A stretch of 64,000 nt of DNA, from assembly GCF_007830545.1 (NCBI RefSeq), contig NZ_VLLF01000001.1, positions 806,001-870,000 on the forward strand. Direction: 5' to 3'. The notes under the pieces are model-generated. The model was not told where the DNA came from. It saw only the letters and a program-made list of their open reading frames with translations, and did not search any database. This DNA comes from Roseibium hamelinense. GTDB lineage: Bacteria > Pseudomonadota > Alphaproteobacteria > Rhizobiales > Stappiaceae. Below are positions 9,966 through 17,751 of this stretch, piece by piece (positions within the stretch are counted from its first letter, which is position 1; each line of letters starts with the position of its first letter). The translations under genes and the position numbers were made by a program.

Positions 9966-12062
9966 TCAACTCGCGCGGATCCACACCGCCGTGTCGTGAT
10001 AGGCGGCGCCGCCATAGGGGGCGACCGGGTCGGCGCCGGTCAGGGTGTTGATGCCGCGCCCGTCCTCAAAGGCCGCGTTCGGCCAGATGCCTTCCGAGAT
10101 GACCGTGCCGGGGGCGACCGTCTCCAGATGCCGGGCATGCAGGATGACGATGCCGCGCCGGTTGCCCATTTTCACCCGGGCGCCGTCTTTGATGCCGAAA
10201 CGGTCGGCATCCTCCGGCCGCAGCCAGACTTCCGGACGGCCTTCCTTCTTGCGTGAGCTGTCGGTCTCGTTGAACGAGGAGTTGAGGAAAGACCGTGCCG
10301 GGGCCGTCACCAGACGGAACGGATGCTGATCGTCCGCCTGCTCGATCACCTCCCAATGATCGGGCAGCTCCGGCATGGCGTTCCACGGTCCCATCGGCTC
10401 GCCCGCCGGTTTGTTCGGCGCGTTTGAGCGGCCCCAGTCGGGCCGGAAGTGGAACTTGCCGTCGGCATGGCCGAAGCCTTTCAGGTAATGCGCGGTCTCG
10501 AAGTCCGGTTGCAGATCGATCCACTTGTTGGCTTCCAGCTCTTGCAGGGTGCCGTAGCCGGAGGCCTTGAGCATCCAGTCGATGTGCTCGCGCGCGCTCA
10601 TCGAAAAGCCCGGATGATCCTTTGCGCCGACACGCCTGGCCAGATCGTTGAGCAGATCAAGGTTTTCGCGCGGACCATCCGGGGCCTGCGTCGCCTTTGG
10701 CCCCAGCAGCAGATACTGGTGGCCGCCGCCCTTATAAATGTCGTCATGCTCCAGAAACTGGGTCGCGGGCAGAACGATATCGGCCAGTTCTGCTGTTTCG
10801 GTCATGAACTGTTCGTGGACGACGGTGAACAGGTCCTCGCGCGCAAAGCCTTGTTTGACCAGCTCCTGCTCCGGCGCAACCGAGGCCGGGTTGGTGTTCT
10901 GGATCAGCATTGCCTTCACCGGAGGACCGCCCAGAAGCGCCGTCTCGTCCCCGGTCAGGATGCGGCCGATCAGGCTCTGATCGAGCGCGCGCGTCTTCAG
11001 GTCTTTCAGCTCCGGCGCCTCGATCATCGACTTGTCGAGCTCGTAGATCGCGCCGTTGTTGTGGAACACGCCGCCGCCTTCCTGCGTCCAGCAGCCGAGC
11101 ACCGCCCCGATGGAGCTGGCCGCGTGCATGGCGACAGCGCCGTTGCGCGAGCGGGTGAAGCCATAGCCAAGGCGGAAATACGTCCGCTTGACCGCGCCGA
11201 TCAGTCTTGCCGCTTCTTCGATCTGCGCCGCGGCAAGGCCGGTGATCGAGGCCGCCCAATCAGGTGTCCGTGGTGTCAGATGCGCTTCCAGCTCGCGCGG
11301 GCAGTCTGTGTACTGGTCGAGATAGTCCCGGTCGGCCAGGCCGTTGCGGAACAGCACATGCATGATCGCGCAGGCGAGCGCGGCATCGGTACCCGGCTTG
11401 ATGATCAGGCCGAGATCGGCCTGTTTCATCGTCTCGGTCTCGTAGACATCAACAACGATGATCCTCGCGCCGCGCTTCTTGCGGGCGGCGATCGCGTGGG
11501 TCATCACGTTGACCTGCGTCGCCACAGGATTGGTGCCCCAGATCACGATCTGATCGGAGACGGCCATTTCGCGCGGGTCGGGCCCGGCAAGCTTGCCCGT
11601 TCCGGCCACATAGCCGGTCCAGGCCATGTTGGTGCAAAAGCTGTCGAATTGCAGGGAGTAGCCCTTGGCATGGCGGAACCGGTGGATGCTGTCGCGCTGC
11701 ACAAGGCCCATGGTCCCGGCGTAGTGGTAGGGCCAGACGCTCTCGGCTCCGAATTCCGCTTCTGCGGCGAGAAACTTCCCTGCAATCAGGTCCAGAGCGG
11801 CGTCCCAGGAGATTTCCTCGAACCGGCCCTCTCCCTTGTTGCCGGTCCGGCGCAGGGGCTTGAGCAGCCGGTCTGGGTGGTAGAGCCGTTCCGCATAGCG
11901 GGCAACCTTGGCGCAGATCACTCCGGCCGTATAGGCATTGCCGCGCGCCCCGCGCACCCGCCCGATCCGGCCATCCGCAAGCACCTCGACATCCAGCGCG
12001 CAGGTCGAAGGGCAATCGTGCGGACAGGCGGAAAAGGCGGACTTGGGTTGATGTTGTGTCAT
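9966..12062 (-). CDS. Molybdopterin-dependent oxidoreductase (BisC-like, [4Fe-4S]-containing)
   Basis: A 698-aa member of the DMSO-reductase superfamily. The N-terminus carries a Cys cluster at C13, C17, C21 and C50 (ACPHDCPSTCAL ... GVICAKVARY) that should bind one [4Fe-4S] cluster. The molybdopterin domains follow (YAGTMGLVQRD, IWGTNPVATQ, GAVLGCWTQEGGG), and the C-terminal dinucleotide-binding domain contains NRRGIVILHA. There is no Tat signal peptide, so it is probably cytoplasmic. No small electron-transfer subunit or chaperone gene is adjacent, so substrate and redox partner cannot be assigned. The ATG at 12062 places the Cys cluster at the N-terminus as in relatives, though its ribosome-binding site is weak. 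Confidence 0.9.
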   Translation of the reverse strand: MTQHQPKSAFSACPHDCPSTCALDVEVLADGRIGRVRGARGNAYTAGVICAKVARYAERLYHPDRLLKPLRRTGNKGEGRFEEISWDAALDLIAGKFLAAEAEFGAESVWPYHYAGTMGLVQRDSIHRFRHAKGYSLQFDSFCTNMAWTGYVAGTGKLAGPDPREMAVSDQIVIWGTNPVATQVNVMTHAIAARKKRGARIIVVDVYETETMKQADLGLIIKPGTDAALACAIMHVLFRNGLADRDYLDQYTDCPRELEAHLTPRTPDWAASITGLAAAQIEEAARLIGAVKRTYFRLGYGFTRSRNGAVAMHAASSIGAVLGCWTQEGGGVFHNNGAIYELDKSMIEAPELKDLKTRALDQSLIGRILTGDETALLGGPPVKAMLIQNTNPASVAPEQELVKQGFAREDLFTVVHEQFMTETAELADIVLPATQFLEHDDIYKGGGHQYLLLGPKATQAPDGPRENLDLLNDLARRVGAKDHPGFSMSAREHIDWMLKASGYGTLQELEANKWIDLQPDFETAHYLKGFGHADGKFHFRPDWGRSNAPNKPAGEPMGPWNAMPELPDHWEVIEQADDQHPFRLVTAPARSFLNSSFNETDSSRKKEGRPEVWLRPEDADRFGIKDGARVKMGNRRGIVILHARHLETVAPGTVISEGIWPNAAFEDGRGINTLTGADPVAPYGGAAYHDTAVWIRAS

Positions 12063-12198
12063 CTTGCGGGCGCGGGCTCTTGTCAAAGGGATCAGGCGCG
12101 GCAAAGTCGGGGGCAATGGCGCAGCTGTCAAGCCGCGCAAGTGTTGCGGGGACAATTCTGTTGAGGCCGGTTCAGGCTTAATCAGGTCCCGGGACCTG

Positions 12199-13278
12199 TC
12201 AGTTTCCGCTGCAGGGACCGCCTCCGCTGCGCTGCCGCCCCTGGCCCCGGCCCGGTGGCGGCGGGCGGTGACCGGACCCGAACACACCCGGCTGCGGCCG
12301 GTGCTGGACCTTGATGACGTCTGCCTGCCCGAACTCCTGTCCGCTGGCATGGTCTGTTGCAGTGCCATCTGCCCCCGTGTCCGCCCGGCGCTTCAGCGCG
12401 GCGAAGGAGCGGTCGGGAGATCCCGTCCAGCACCTTGGAATGAAGGGGAAACTGTCGGTCAGCACATAGTGATAGGTGCCCTGCGGGTATTCCGGGGTTA
12501 CGGCAAACCGGCCATTGCACTGATCCAGATCTCCGGCGCCGGCCACATAGGCCCAGTCCTGGGTGAACTTGCCGTTGTAGGTCCCGCCGGGCCCGCTGGA
12601 GCCGCTGGGGCGGGCGCCGTTTTTCAGGCGGTAGCTGTTGGTGAGTTTCTTCAATCCCGACGCGCCTTCCGGATTGCTATATCCGTAGGGTCCATAGATC
12701 GGAAACCCGTCGGCAGCATATCCGAGAAGGGCCGGGGTCCGGGTTCCGCCTTCGGAGGCCATCAGCCCGGTGGGAATGCCGTGATAGTGGTAGGTGCCGT
12801 CCGGCTGGACATGGGCGTTGTACTTGTCCAGACCCAGATTGCAGGCCCCGCCCATGGCCTCATAGTTCCACCCGGATCGGCGGTTGTTCTGCCAGAACTC
12901 GGCGGTTCCAGGCTCCATGACCACGCCGTTGAGCGCAATGCCGAACACCTTGCCGTTCGCGCTCGTCGCGCCGTTGGCCTTGCGCGGATTGGCGGGGACT
13001 TTCAAAGTGTAGTTCTTCTTCTGGATCGCATGCGGATTGCCCCTGTTCGGAAACGTTCCGGGCGCCTTGTAGGGATATCCGTCGGCCCTGATGTAGCGGT
13101 AGGCCCCGTCAACGGTGAAGGACGCTGCCGCCTCCGCTTCGGGCACCGCGATTTCCATCAGCTGTTCAAGCGCGCTTTCGGGCTCTACAGGCTGCTCTCC
13201 GGCAATCGGTCCATGGGTGCCGTGGGCAACGGCAGGGCCGGATGCAAGGATACAATAAATGGCAAGGCTCTTGCGCAT
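12199..13278 (-). CDS. Secreted YHYH-domain protein
   Basis: A 359-aa exported protein. An N-terminal signal peptide (LAIYCILASGPAVAHG) is followed by a YHYH domain with the hallmark GTYHYHG near residue 170, NAHVQPDG, and LGYAADGFPIYGPYGY. AGGAGG 9 nt before the ATG supports the start. YHYH proteins are found in bacteria and eukaryotes and their function is unknown. After the conserved PRCWTGSPD near residue 290 the sequence becomes a low-complexity Gly/Pro/Arg/His tail of about 60 residues, which may be a natural tail or the result of a frameshift. The gene precedes the molybdopterin oxidoreductase on the same strand by 136 nt; co-transcription is possible. Confidence 0.8.
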   Translation of the reverse strand: MRKSLAIYCILASGPAVAHGTHGPIAGEQPVEPESALEQLMEIAVPEAEAAASFTVDGAYRYIRADGYPYKAPGTFPNRGNPHAIQKKNYTLKVPANPRKANGATSANGKVFGIALNGVVMEPGTAEFWQNNRRSGWNYEAMGGACNLGLDKYNAHVQPDGTYHYHGIPTGLMASEGGTRTPALLGYAADGFPIYGPYGYSNPEGASGLKKLTNSYRLKNGARPSGSSGPGGTYNGKFTQDWAYVAGAGDLDQCNGRFAVTPEYPQGTYHYVLTDSFPFIPRCWTGSPDRSFAALKRRADTGADGTATDHASGQEFGQADVIKVQHRPQPGVFGSGHRPPPPGRGQGRQRSGGGPCSGN

Positions 13279-13435
13279 GATCGGCTGCCTCCTGAGCTGT
13301 TGGGTCGGACAGGACCAATGTGCGTCCGCAGCACCTCAAAACCAAGCGCGAACCTGTACCAAGGTGTCGCCAAATGTAACGGGCGCGGTCAGGACATGAG
13401 TGGCCCCGGATCAAGCCCGGGGCAGCTCTTCTCCG

Positions 13436-13703
13436 CTTGCTCCGTCGTCCTCGGGCTTGACCCGAGGACCCATTCCGATCCGTTTCCATCCGGCACTAAG
13501 CTGCCTGCGGCCCGGCCACGGCTTGGATTGCCCGGTCAGGCCGGGCAATGACGGCGGGAGATATGGCACGGCTTCTGCGCTTGCTCCGTCGTCCTCGGGC
13601 TCGACCCGGGGAACCCATTCCGTTCCGTTTCCATTCGGCACTAAGCTGTCTGCGGCCCGGCCACGGCTTGGATTGCCCGGTCGGGCCGGGCAATGACGAC
13701 GGG
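13436..13703. repeat. Two tandem copies of a ~122-bp extragenic palindromic element
   Basis: Copy 1 (13436-13557) and copy 2 (13580-13703) repeat with a 144-bp period and differ at only a few positions. Each contains two short palindromes: one around TCGGGCTTGACCCGA and one around TTGCCCGGTCAGGCCGGGCAA. Such elements are abundant between genes in Hyphomicrobiales and, when translated, give characteristic artefact peptides (SSGLTRG, LDRAIQ). No gene is supported in 13279-14035. Confidence 0.85.
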
Positions 13704-13749
13704 ATATGTTGCAAGGGAAGCGAGGGGGCGTCTGCAGCTACCGAAGCTG

Positions 13750-13903
13750 GTCATCCCCGCCGCCGTGCGGGGATCCATTGGCCTTTAGGACGGGTGACAC
13801 GGTGTGCGGTTCCTGATCCCCGTCACTGCCCAAATCGCCGCCTAGCGTTTGCCGCAAGCTGAATTGGATCCCCGCACATGTCCGCTTCGCGGGGCGGGGA
13901 TGA
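13750..13903. repeat. Inverted extragenic repeat with ~80-nt loop
   Basis: The arm at 13750-13780 (GTCATCCCCGCCGCCG then TGCGGGGATCCA) recurs inverted at 13862-13903 (TGGATCCCCGCA ... GGGGCGGGGATGAC). Each arm is itself partly palindromic. A further short GGCCCCGGATCA palindrome occurs at about 13402 and again at about 13923. The block looks like a nest of extragenic repeats rather than a mobile element: no transposase or target duplication is visible. Confidence 0.7.
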
Positions 13904-13977
13904 CGACCGAAAGAGCAGCGGTGGCCCCGGATCAGGCGCGGGGCGGCGCAGGGGGGGCGGCGAGGTGTTCCGAACGC

Positions 13978-14012
13978 AAAAAGGGCCGGCCGCGGTTGGC
14001 GGCCAGCCCTTT
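13978..14012 (-). terminator. Intrinsic terminator of ndk
   Basis: On the minus strand, 23 nt after the ndk stop, a GC-rich stem (GGGCTGGCCGC paired with GCGGCCGGCCC) is followed by TTTTT. The matching A run on the other side would let it act in both directions. Confidence 0.75.
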
Positions 14013-14035
14013 CAAACCCGATCAGCTTGGAAAAA

Positions 14036-14458
14036 TTAGCCGACCAGTTCGGTGCCGGAGAACCAGAAGGCGATTTCTTCTGCAGCCGTTTCCGGAGCAT
14101 CGGAGCCGTGAACGGAGTTTTCGCCGATGGACAGGGCGAATTCCTTGCGGATGGTGCCTTCGGCAGCGTCGGCCGGGTTGGTGGCGCCCATCACTTCACG
14201 GTTCTTGGCGATGGCGTCTTCGCCTTCAAGAACCTGAACGACGGTCGGGCCGGAAGACATGAACTCGGTCAGTTCGCCGAAGAACGGACGCTCTTTGTGG
14301 ACGGCGTAAAAGGCTTCTGCTTCGCGCAGGGACATCCACACGCGCTTGGAGGCAACGACGCGCAGGCCGGCGTCTTCGAATTTCTTGGTGATGGCGCCGG
14401 TCAGGTTGCGCTTGGTGGCGTCCGGCTTGATCATCGAAAAGGTGCGTTCAATCGCCAT
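14036..14458 (-). CDS. ndk: Nucleoside diphosphate kinase
   Basis: NDK equilibrates NTP and NDP pools through a phospho-histidine intermediate. The 140-aa length equals the family norm. KPDATKRNL is near the N-terminus, and the catalytic His lies in [12 protein letters not shown] near residue 117. The ATG at 14458 ([14 protein letters not shown]) matches family N-termini; a longer frame upstream would add an unrelated 25-residue leader. The gene is monocistronic, divergent from the DinB-like gene and followed by a strong terminator. Confidence 0.97.
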   Translation of the reverse strand: MAIERTFSMIKPDATKRNLTGAITKKFEDAGLRVVASKRVWMSLREAEAFYAVHKERPFFGELTEFMSSGPTVVQVLEGEDAIAKNREVMGATNPADAAEGTIRKEFALSIGENSVHGSDAPETAAEEIAFWFSGTELVG

Positions 14459-14728
14459 GGAGCTCAGTCTTTCTAAGGTTGACAGGGCCACCTCACATGC
14501 GGAGTGCCGCCGCGCTGTGGCCTGGGGAAACATGCCGGGATGGCAGTGTGTTCGAAAATCGCGGCTTCTATAACTTCGCAGCCTTGCCCCTGCAAGGGTC
14601 TCGGCCCAACAAACCGGGCAACAGGCGGCTTCCTTGTCAAAAATCGCGGGAATTAACGAAATTTATGCGATTGGATTACGATTTGACTCATCTTTTCATG
14701 AAAGGCTTTCCTCTGAGGGAGCCGATCG

Positions 14729-15298
14729 ATGAAATCCATCATCCGCATGATGTGCGACTACAACGCCTGGGCCAACCGGCGCCTTCTGGATGATTGCACA
14801 AAAGTCAGTCAGAGCGGCTTTGGAAAGTTCATTTCCGGCGAGACCGGCTCGTTGTGCGAGGTCCTGTCACGCGGGCTCCAAATCGATCAATCCTGGCTGG
14901 CCCGGCTGGTCGACGAAAACGCGCCGTCGCTGATCAATGCCAGACATCCGATCCGGGAGTTTTCCGAATACCGCTATCACCGGATGACCGCCGATGACCG
15001 CCTGGTTGCCTATGCGCACGACGTCACAGAAGCTCAGCTCGTGCGCCCGCTTCGTCATTTCAACAATACGGACTGCGGCGATGTCAGCATGCCCGCAGCC
15101 CTCGCTTTGTTTTATCTGTTTCAGCAACAGACCCACTACCGGGCGCAGGCGCAGGTTGCCCTGTCGCTGTTGGATGTGGCCTGCGCAGATCTCGACATGA
15201 TGATTTTTCAGCGGCTAAGCGGCCTGGCCAGCATCGAGCCCTCCATGGGATCCAACGTGCACAAGCTGCCGATAGCTACCCGGATTTTTGCCTGTTAA
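14729..15298 (+). CDS. DinB-like (DfsB/YfiT superfamily) four-helix protein with degenerate metal site
   Basis: A 189-aa all-alpha protein. It shows the DinB opening YNAWANRRLLDDC near residue 10, a second helix QIDQSWLARL and the third helix FYLFQQQTHYRAQAQVALS, ending with DLDMMIFQRL. Active DinB/YfiT proteins coordinate a metal through three His, one on helix 2 and two in an H-x3-H on helix 3. Here helix 2 has no His at the expected place, and the H-x3-H positions read Q and Y. The family includes thiol-dependent transferases of unclear physiological role; this copy is probably not a canonical metalloenzyme. GAGGGAG about 6 nt upstream of the ATG supports the start. Confidence 0.75.
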   Translation: MKSIIRMMCDYNAWANRRLLDDCTKVSQSGFGKFISGETGSLCEVLSRGLQIDQSWLARLVDENAPSLINARHPIREFSEYRYHRMTADDRLVAYAHDVTEAQLVRPLRHFNNTDCGDVSMPAALALFYLFQQQTHYRAQAQVALSLLDVACADLDMMIFQRLSGLASIEPSMGSNVHKLPIATRIFAC

Positions 15299-15405
15299 AG
15301 GTCTGGAGACTCTCCCTCTTTATAGTCTTCGGCTTCGGCGGTATCGTGGCCGCCTTGGGACCAGCCAGAAAGCTGTAAAGCTGTGTGAGGGAGTATCTGG
15401 CAGTG

Positions 15406-16299
15406 ATGGGCAATAGCACGTTCCGCTTCTTGTTGCTCGCCCTGCTGGCACTTCCGGTGCTGCAGGCCAGCGCGCCCGCCTCCAGCCGTGCGTTCGTGGC
15501 CGAAAACATCGCCCCTCCTGTTGCGCTTCATGTTTCCCAAGAGCTGCAAGGCCTGGATGCCGAGCTGGAGCGCCTCAAGCATGAAGATTTGCAGGAACTT
15601 CTCGATTTCGTGGCCGGGAACACGCTTTTCACGCTGTATCACGAAGCCGGGCACATGCTGATTTCCGAGCTGGAGCTTCCGGTCCTGGGTCAGGAAGAAG
15701 ACGCCGTCGACAATCTGGCAACGGTCACCATGCTGGGCGCCGACACCGAAGACATGGACCTGCTGTTGTCTCATGCCATGATCGGCTGGTTTTTAATTGC
15801 CTCCGAAAACTACGAGGATCTGGTTTTTTATTCCGAGCATGATCTGGACCAGCAGCGCGGCTATCAGATGCTGTGCCTGATGGTGGGCGCCGACGAGGCC
15901 GCCTTTGCGGACCTTGCGCGGGATCTGGAGCTGCCGGAAGAGCGGCTCGAAACCTGTGGCTTCGATTACGAGCAAAGCGCAGATTCGTGGGAGATCGTCA
16001 CAGCCCCCTATTTGCGCGAGGACGGAGAGCGCGGCAACCGGATCCGGGTCCGGCATGGGCCGCCCGGCCCTGGGCAAGCCTCCATGGCGCTGTTCCTGAA
16101 AGAAAGCGAGCTCATGGAAATCGTCGCAGAAGAGCTCGATGACCTTTACAAGCTTCCAGAACAGGTCACGTTCAAGGCCGAAGTCTGCGGCGAGGAAAAC
16201 GCTTTTTGGGATCCGTCCCAGCGGGAAATGACACTATGCTATGAGTTGATGACCGGCTTTGCGGATATCTATCTGGATCTGCTGACACTTCGAAACTAA
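15406..16299 (+). CDS. Exported DUF4344 putative metallopeptidase
   Basis: A 297-aa protein with a clear signal peptide (RFLLLALLALPVLQASA) and a zinc-protease-like HEAGH motif at residues 79-83, followed by ELPVLGQEEDAVDNLAT, the conserved acidic block of DUF4344. Four Cys occur in the mature part, suggesting disulfides in the periplasm. Proteolytic activity of the family is predicted rather than shown, to my knowledge. The start could be the GTG at 15403 or the ATG at 15406, both downstream of GAGGGAG. DUF2254 follows 33 nt after its stop on the same strand. Confidence 0.75.
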   Translation: MGNSTFRFLLLALLALPVLQASAPASSRAFVAENIAPPVALHVSQELQGLDAELERLKHEDLQELLDFVAGNTLFTLYHEAGHMLISELELPVLGQEEDAVDNLATVTMLGADTEDMDLLLSHAMIGWFLIASENYEDLVFYSEHDLDQQRGYQMLCLMVGADEAAFADLARDLELPEERLETCGFDYEQSADSWEIVTAPYLREDGERGNRIRVRHGPPGPGQASMALFLKESELMEIVAEELDDLYKLPEQVTFKAEVCGEENAFWDPSQREMTLCYELMTGFADIYLDLLTLRN

Positions 16300-16332
16300 G
16301 GCACCGCTCTTTTTGGCGGGCATAGGCACCGC

Positions 16333-17688
16333 ATGGGAGTTTCTGCCATTTTGAACTGGTCTCACATCAAGGACAAATTGCGGCCTCTGCTCACCGCGCG
16401 CGGACTGATAACTGTTCCCGGCGCCATGGCTCTGGCGATCTGGGCCCTCGCCGTTCCAACGCTCGCGATTGACGATCTTTTGGGCCAGAGCGTTCACGTT
16501 CTGCCGGTATTCGGCGCAGATCTGAATTATGACACCACCGTGGCCGTCCTGAGCACGATTGCAGCGGCGGCCATCACGACCCTCAGCCTTGTTTATTCAA
16601 TTGTTCTGGTGGTGTTCACTTTGGCAGCGGGCACCATCGCCCCGCGGCTTCTAAAACGGTTCTCCAACGACCGCACCAACCAGGCAACAGCTGGCCTTCT
16701 CGGCGGTACGTTTCTTTATGCCCTGACCGTACTTGCGGCTATACGGCCCGACGATCTGCCGGCCCTGTCAGGATCCATCGCGTTTGTGCTCGCCGTTTTG
16801 TCCGTGTTGCAATTGATTTTCTTTGTCCATTCAGTCTCGCTGAGCGTGATGATCGACGAGGAAATTGCAGCAATCAGCAGGACCCTCAATGCCAAAATGC
16901 AGGTTGTGATCAGGGTCGACGAAGAAAAAGAGCACGCCCATGCGCCCATGCCTGACCGCTGCGAGCATGTGTTCAACGCCCCAAGGTCGGGATTTTTGTC
17001 CGTGGTCGCGGCTGACTCACTTGTGGCGTTTGCAGCGAAGAATGACCTTGCAATCGATTTTTGCTCGGCTCCCGGAGACTTCGTTGCCAAAGGAGAACCG
17101 CTGTTCAACTACGCGGCAAACGAGGGGGACGGAGCACTCGTTGAGACTGAAAAGCTTTCAGAAATTGTCGAAGACGCTGTCAGTCTTACCGCCGGACGCG
17201 AGGACGCGAAGGACATTATCTTTTCATTGAACCTGCTTTTGGAAATTGCCTTGCGCGCACTGTCGCCGGGGGTCAACGACACCTACACGGCCATCAGCTG
17301 CACCAATCGTCTTGCCGAAGCGTTGCAAGCCCCTGTCCGTGCGGGGCTTCAGGAGAACATCCATTTCGACGAGACGGAAAAGCCGCGTTTGCGGATACCA
17401 GGCCTGACCCTCGAGGATCTGTTGAAAAAATCGATCCAGCCCCTGCGCCAATGCGCGGCGGACAACCATTTGTTTTTGCTGTCCCTTGCAGGCATGATCC
17501 GCCGTCTTCACGCAGTCGCCGGCAATAGCCGGTCGAAAGACATGCTGACGGGCCATGCGGAGGATATTTTGCGCGCCTACCGAGCGACCGAGCCGCTGCC
17601 CACGGATCTTGAGGATCTGAAAGCCGCTTTCGGCCCGGCATATTCCGAAGCAGGCGGTGCCGAAGCGGACGGGCAACACAACAGTTGA
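16333..17688 (+). CDS. DUF2254 integral membrane protein
   Basis: A 451-aa protein with four hydrophobic segments in the first 190 residues (MALAIWALAVPTLA; TIAAAAITTLSLVYSIVLVV; FLYALTVLAAI; AFVLAVLSVLQLIFFVHS). A soluble region follows with the DUF2254 hallmark LALRALSPGVNDTYTAI near residue 305. The role of the family is unknown. The preceding DUF4344 gene ends 33 nt upstream, so the two may be co-transcribed. The C-terminus lies before a weakly separated ABC-F gene. Confidence 0.8.
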   Translation: MGVSAILNWSHIKDKLRPLLTARGLITVPGAMALAIWALAVPTLAIDDLLGQSVHVLPVFGADLNYDTTVAVLSTIAAAAITTLSLVYSIVLVVFTLAAGTIAPRLLKRFSNDRTNQATAGLLGGTFLYALTVLAAIRPDDLPALSGSIAFVLAVLSVLQLIFFVHSVSLSVMIDEEIAAISRTLNAKMQVVIRVDEEKEHAHAPMPDRCEHVFNAPRSGFLSVVAADSLVAFAAKNDLAIDFCSAPGDFVAKGEPLFNYAANEGDGALVETEKLSEIVEDAVSLTAGREDAKDIIFSLNLLLEIALRALSPGVNDTYTAISCTNRLAEALQAPVRAGLQENIHFDETEKPRLRIPGLTLEDLLKKSIQPLRQCAADNHLFLLSLAGMIRRLHAVAGNSRSKDMLTGHAEDILRAYRATEPLPTDLEDLKAAFGPAYSEAGGAEADGQHNS

Positions 17689-17751
17689 GCTTGACCACCG
17701 GCGCAGGGTTTGCTCTTGCGCTTCTTTGGCGCCTGCGCCATTGATCCGGCC

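Noticed and set aside
10449-12164. 571-codon open frame on the plus strand
   Set aside because: It is antisense to the molybdopterin oxidoreductase, whose motifs are clear, and its translation is low-complexity with no domain; high GC produces long shadow frames.
12064-13551. 495-codon open frame on the plus strand
   Set aside because: It lies antisense to the YHYH gene and runs into extragenic repeats; no domain, ribosome-binding site or coding pattern supports it.
13400-13696. Frames encoding SSGLTRG and LDRAIQ-like peptides
   Set aside because: These peptides are the known translation artefacts of alphaproteobacterial palindromic repeats, and the frames coincide with the tandem element.
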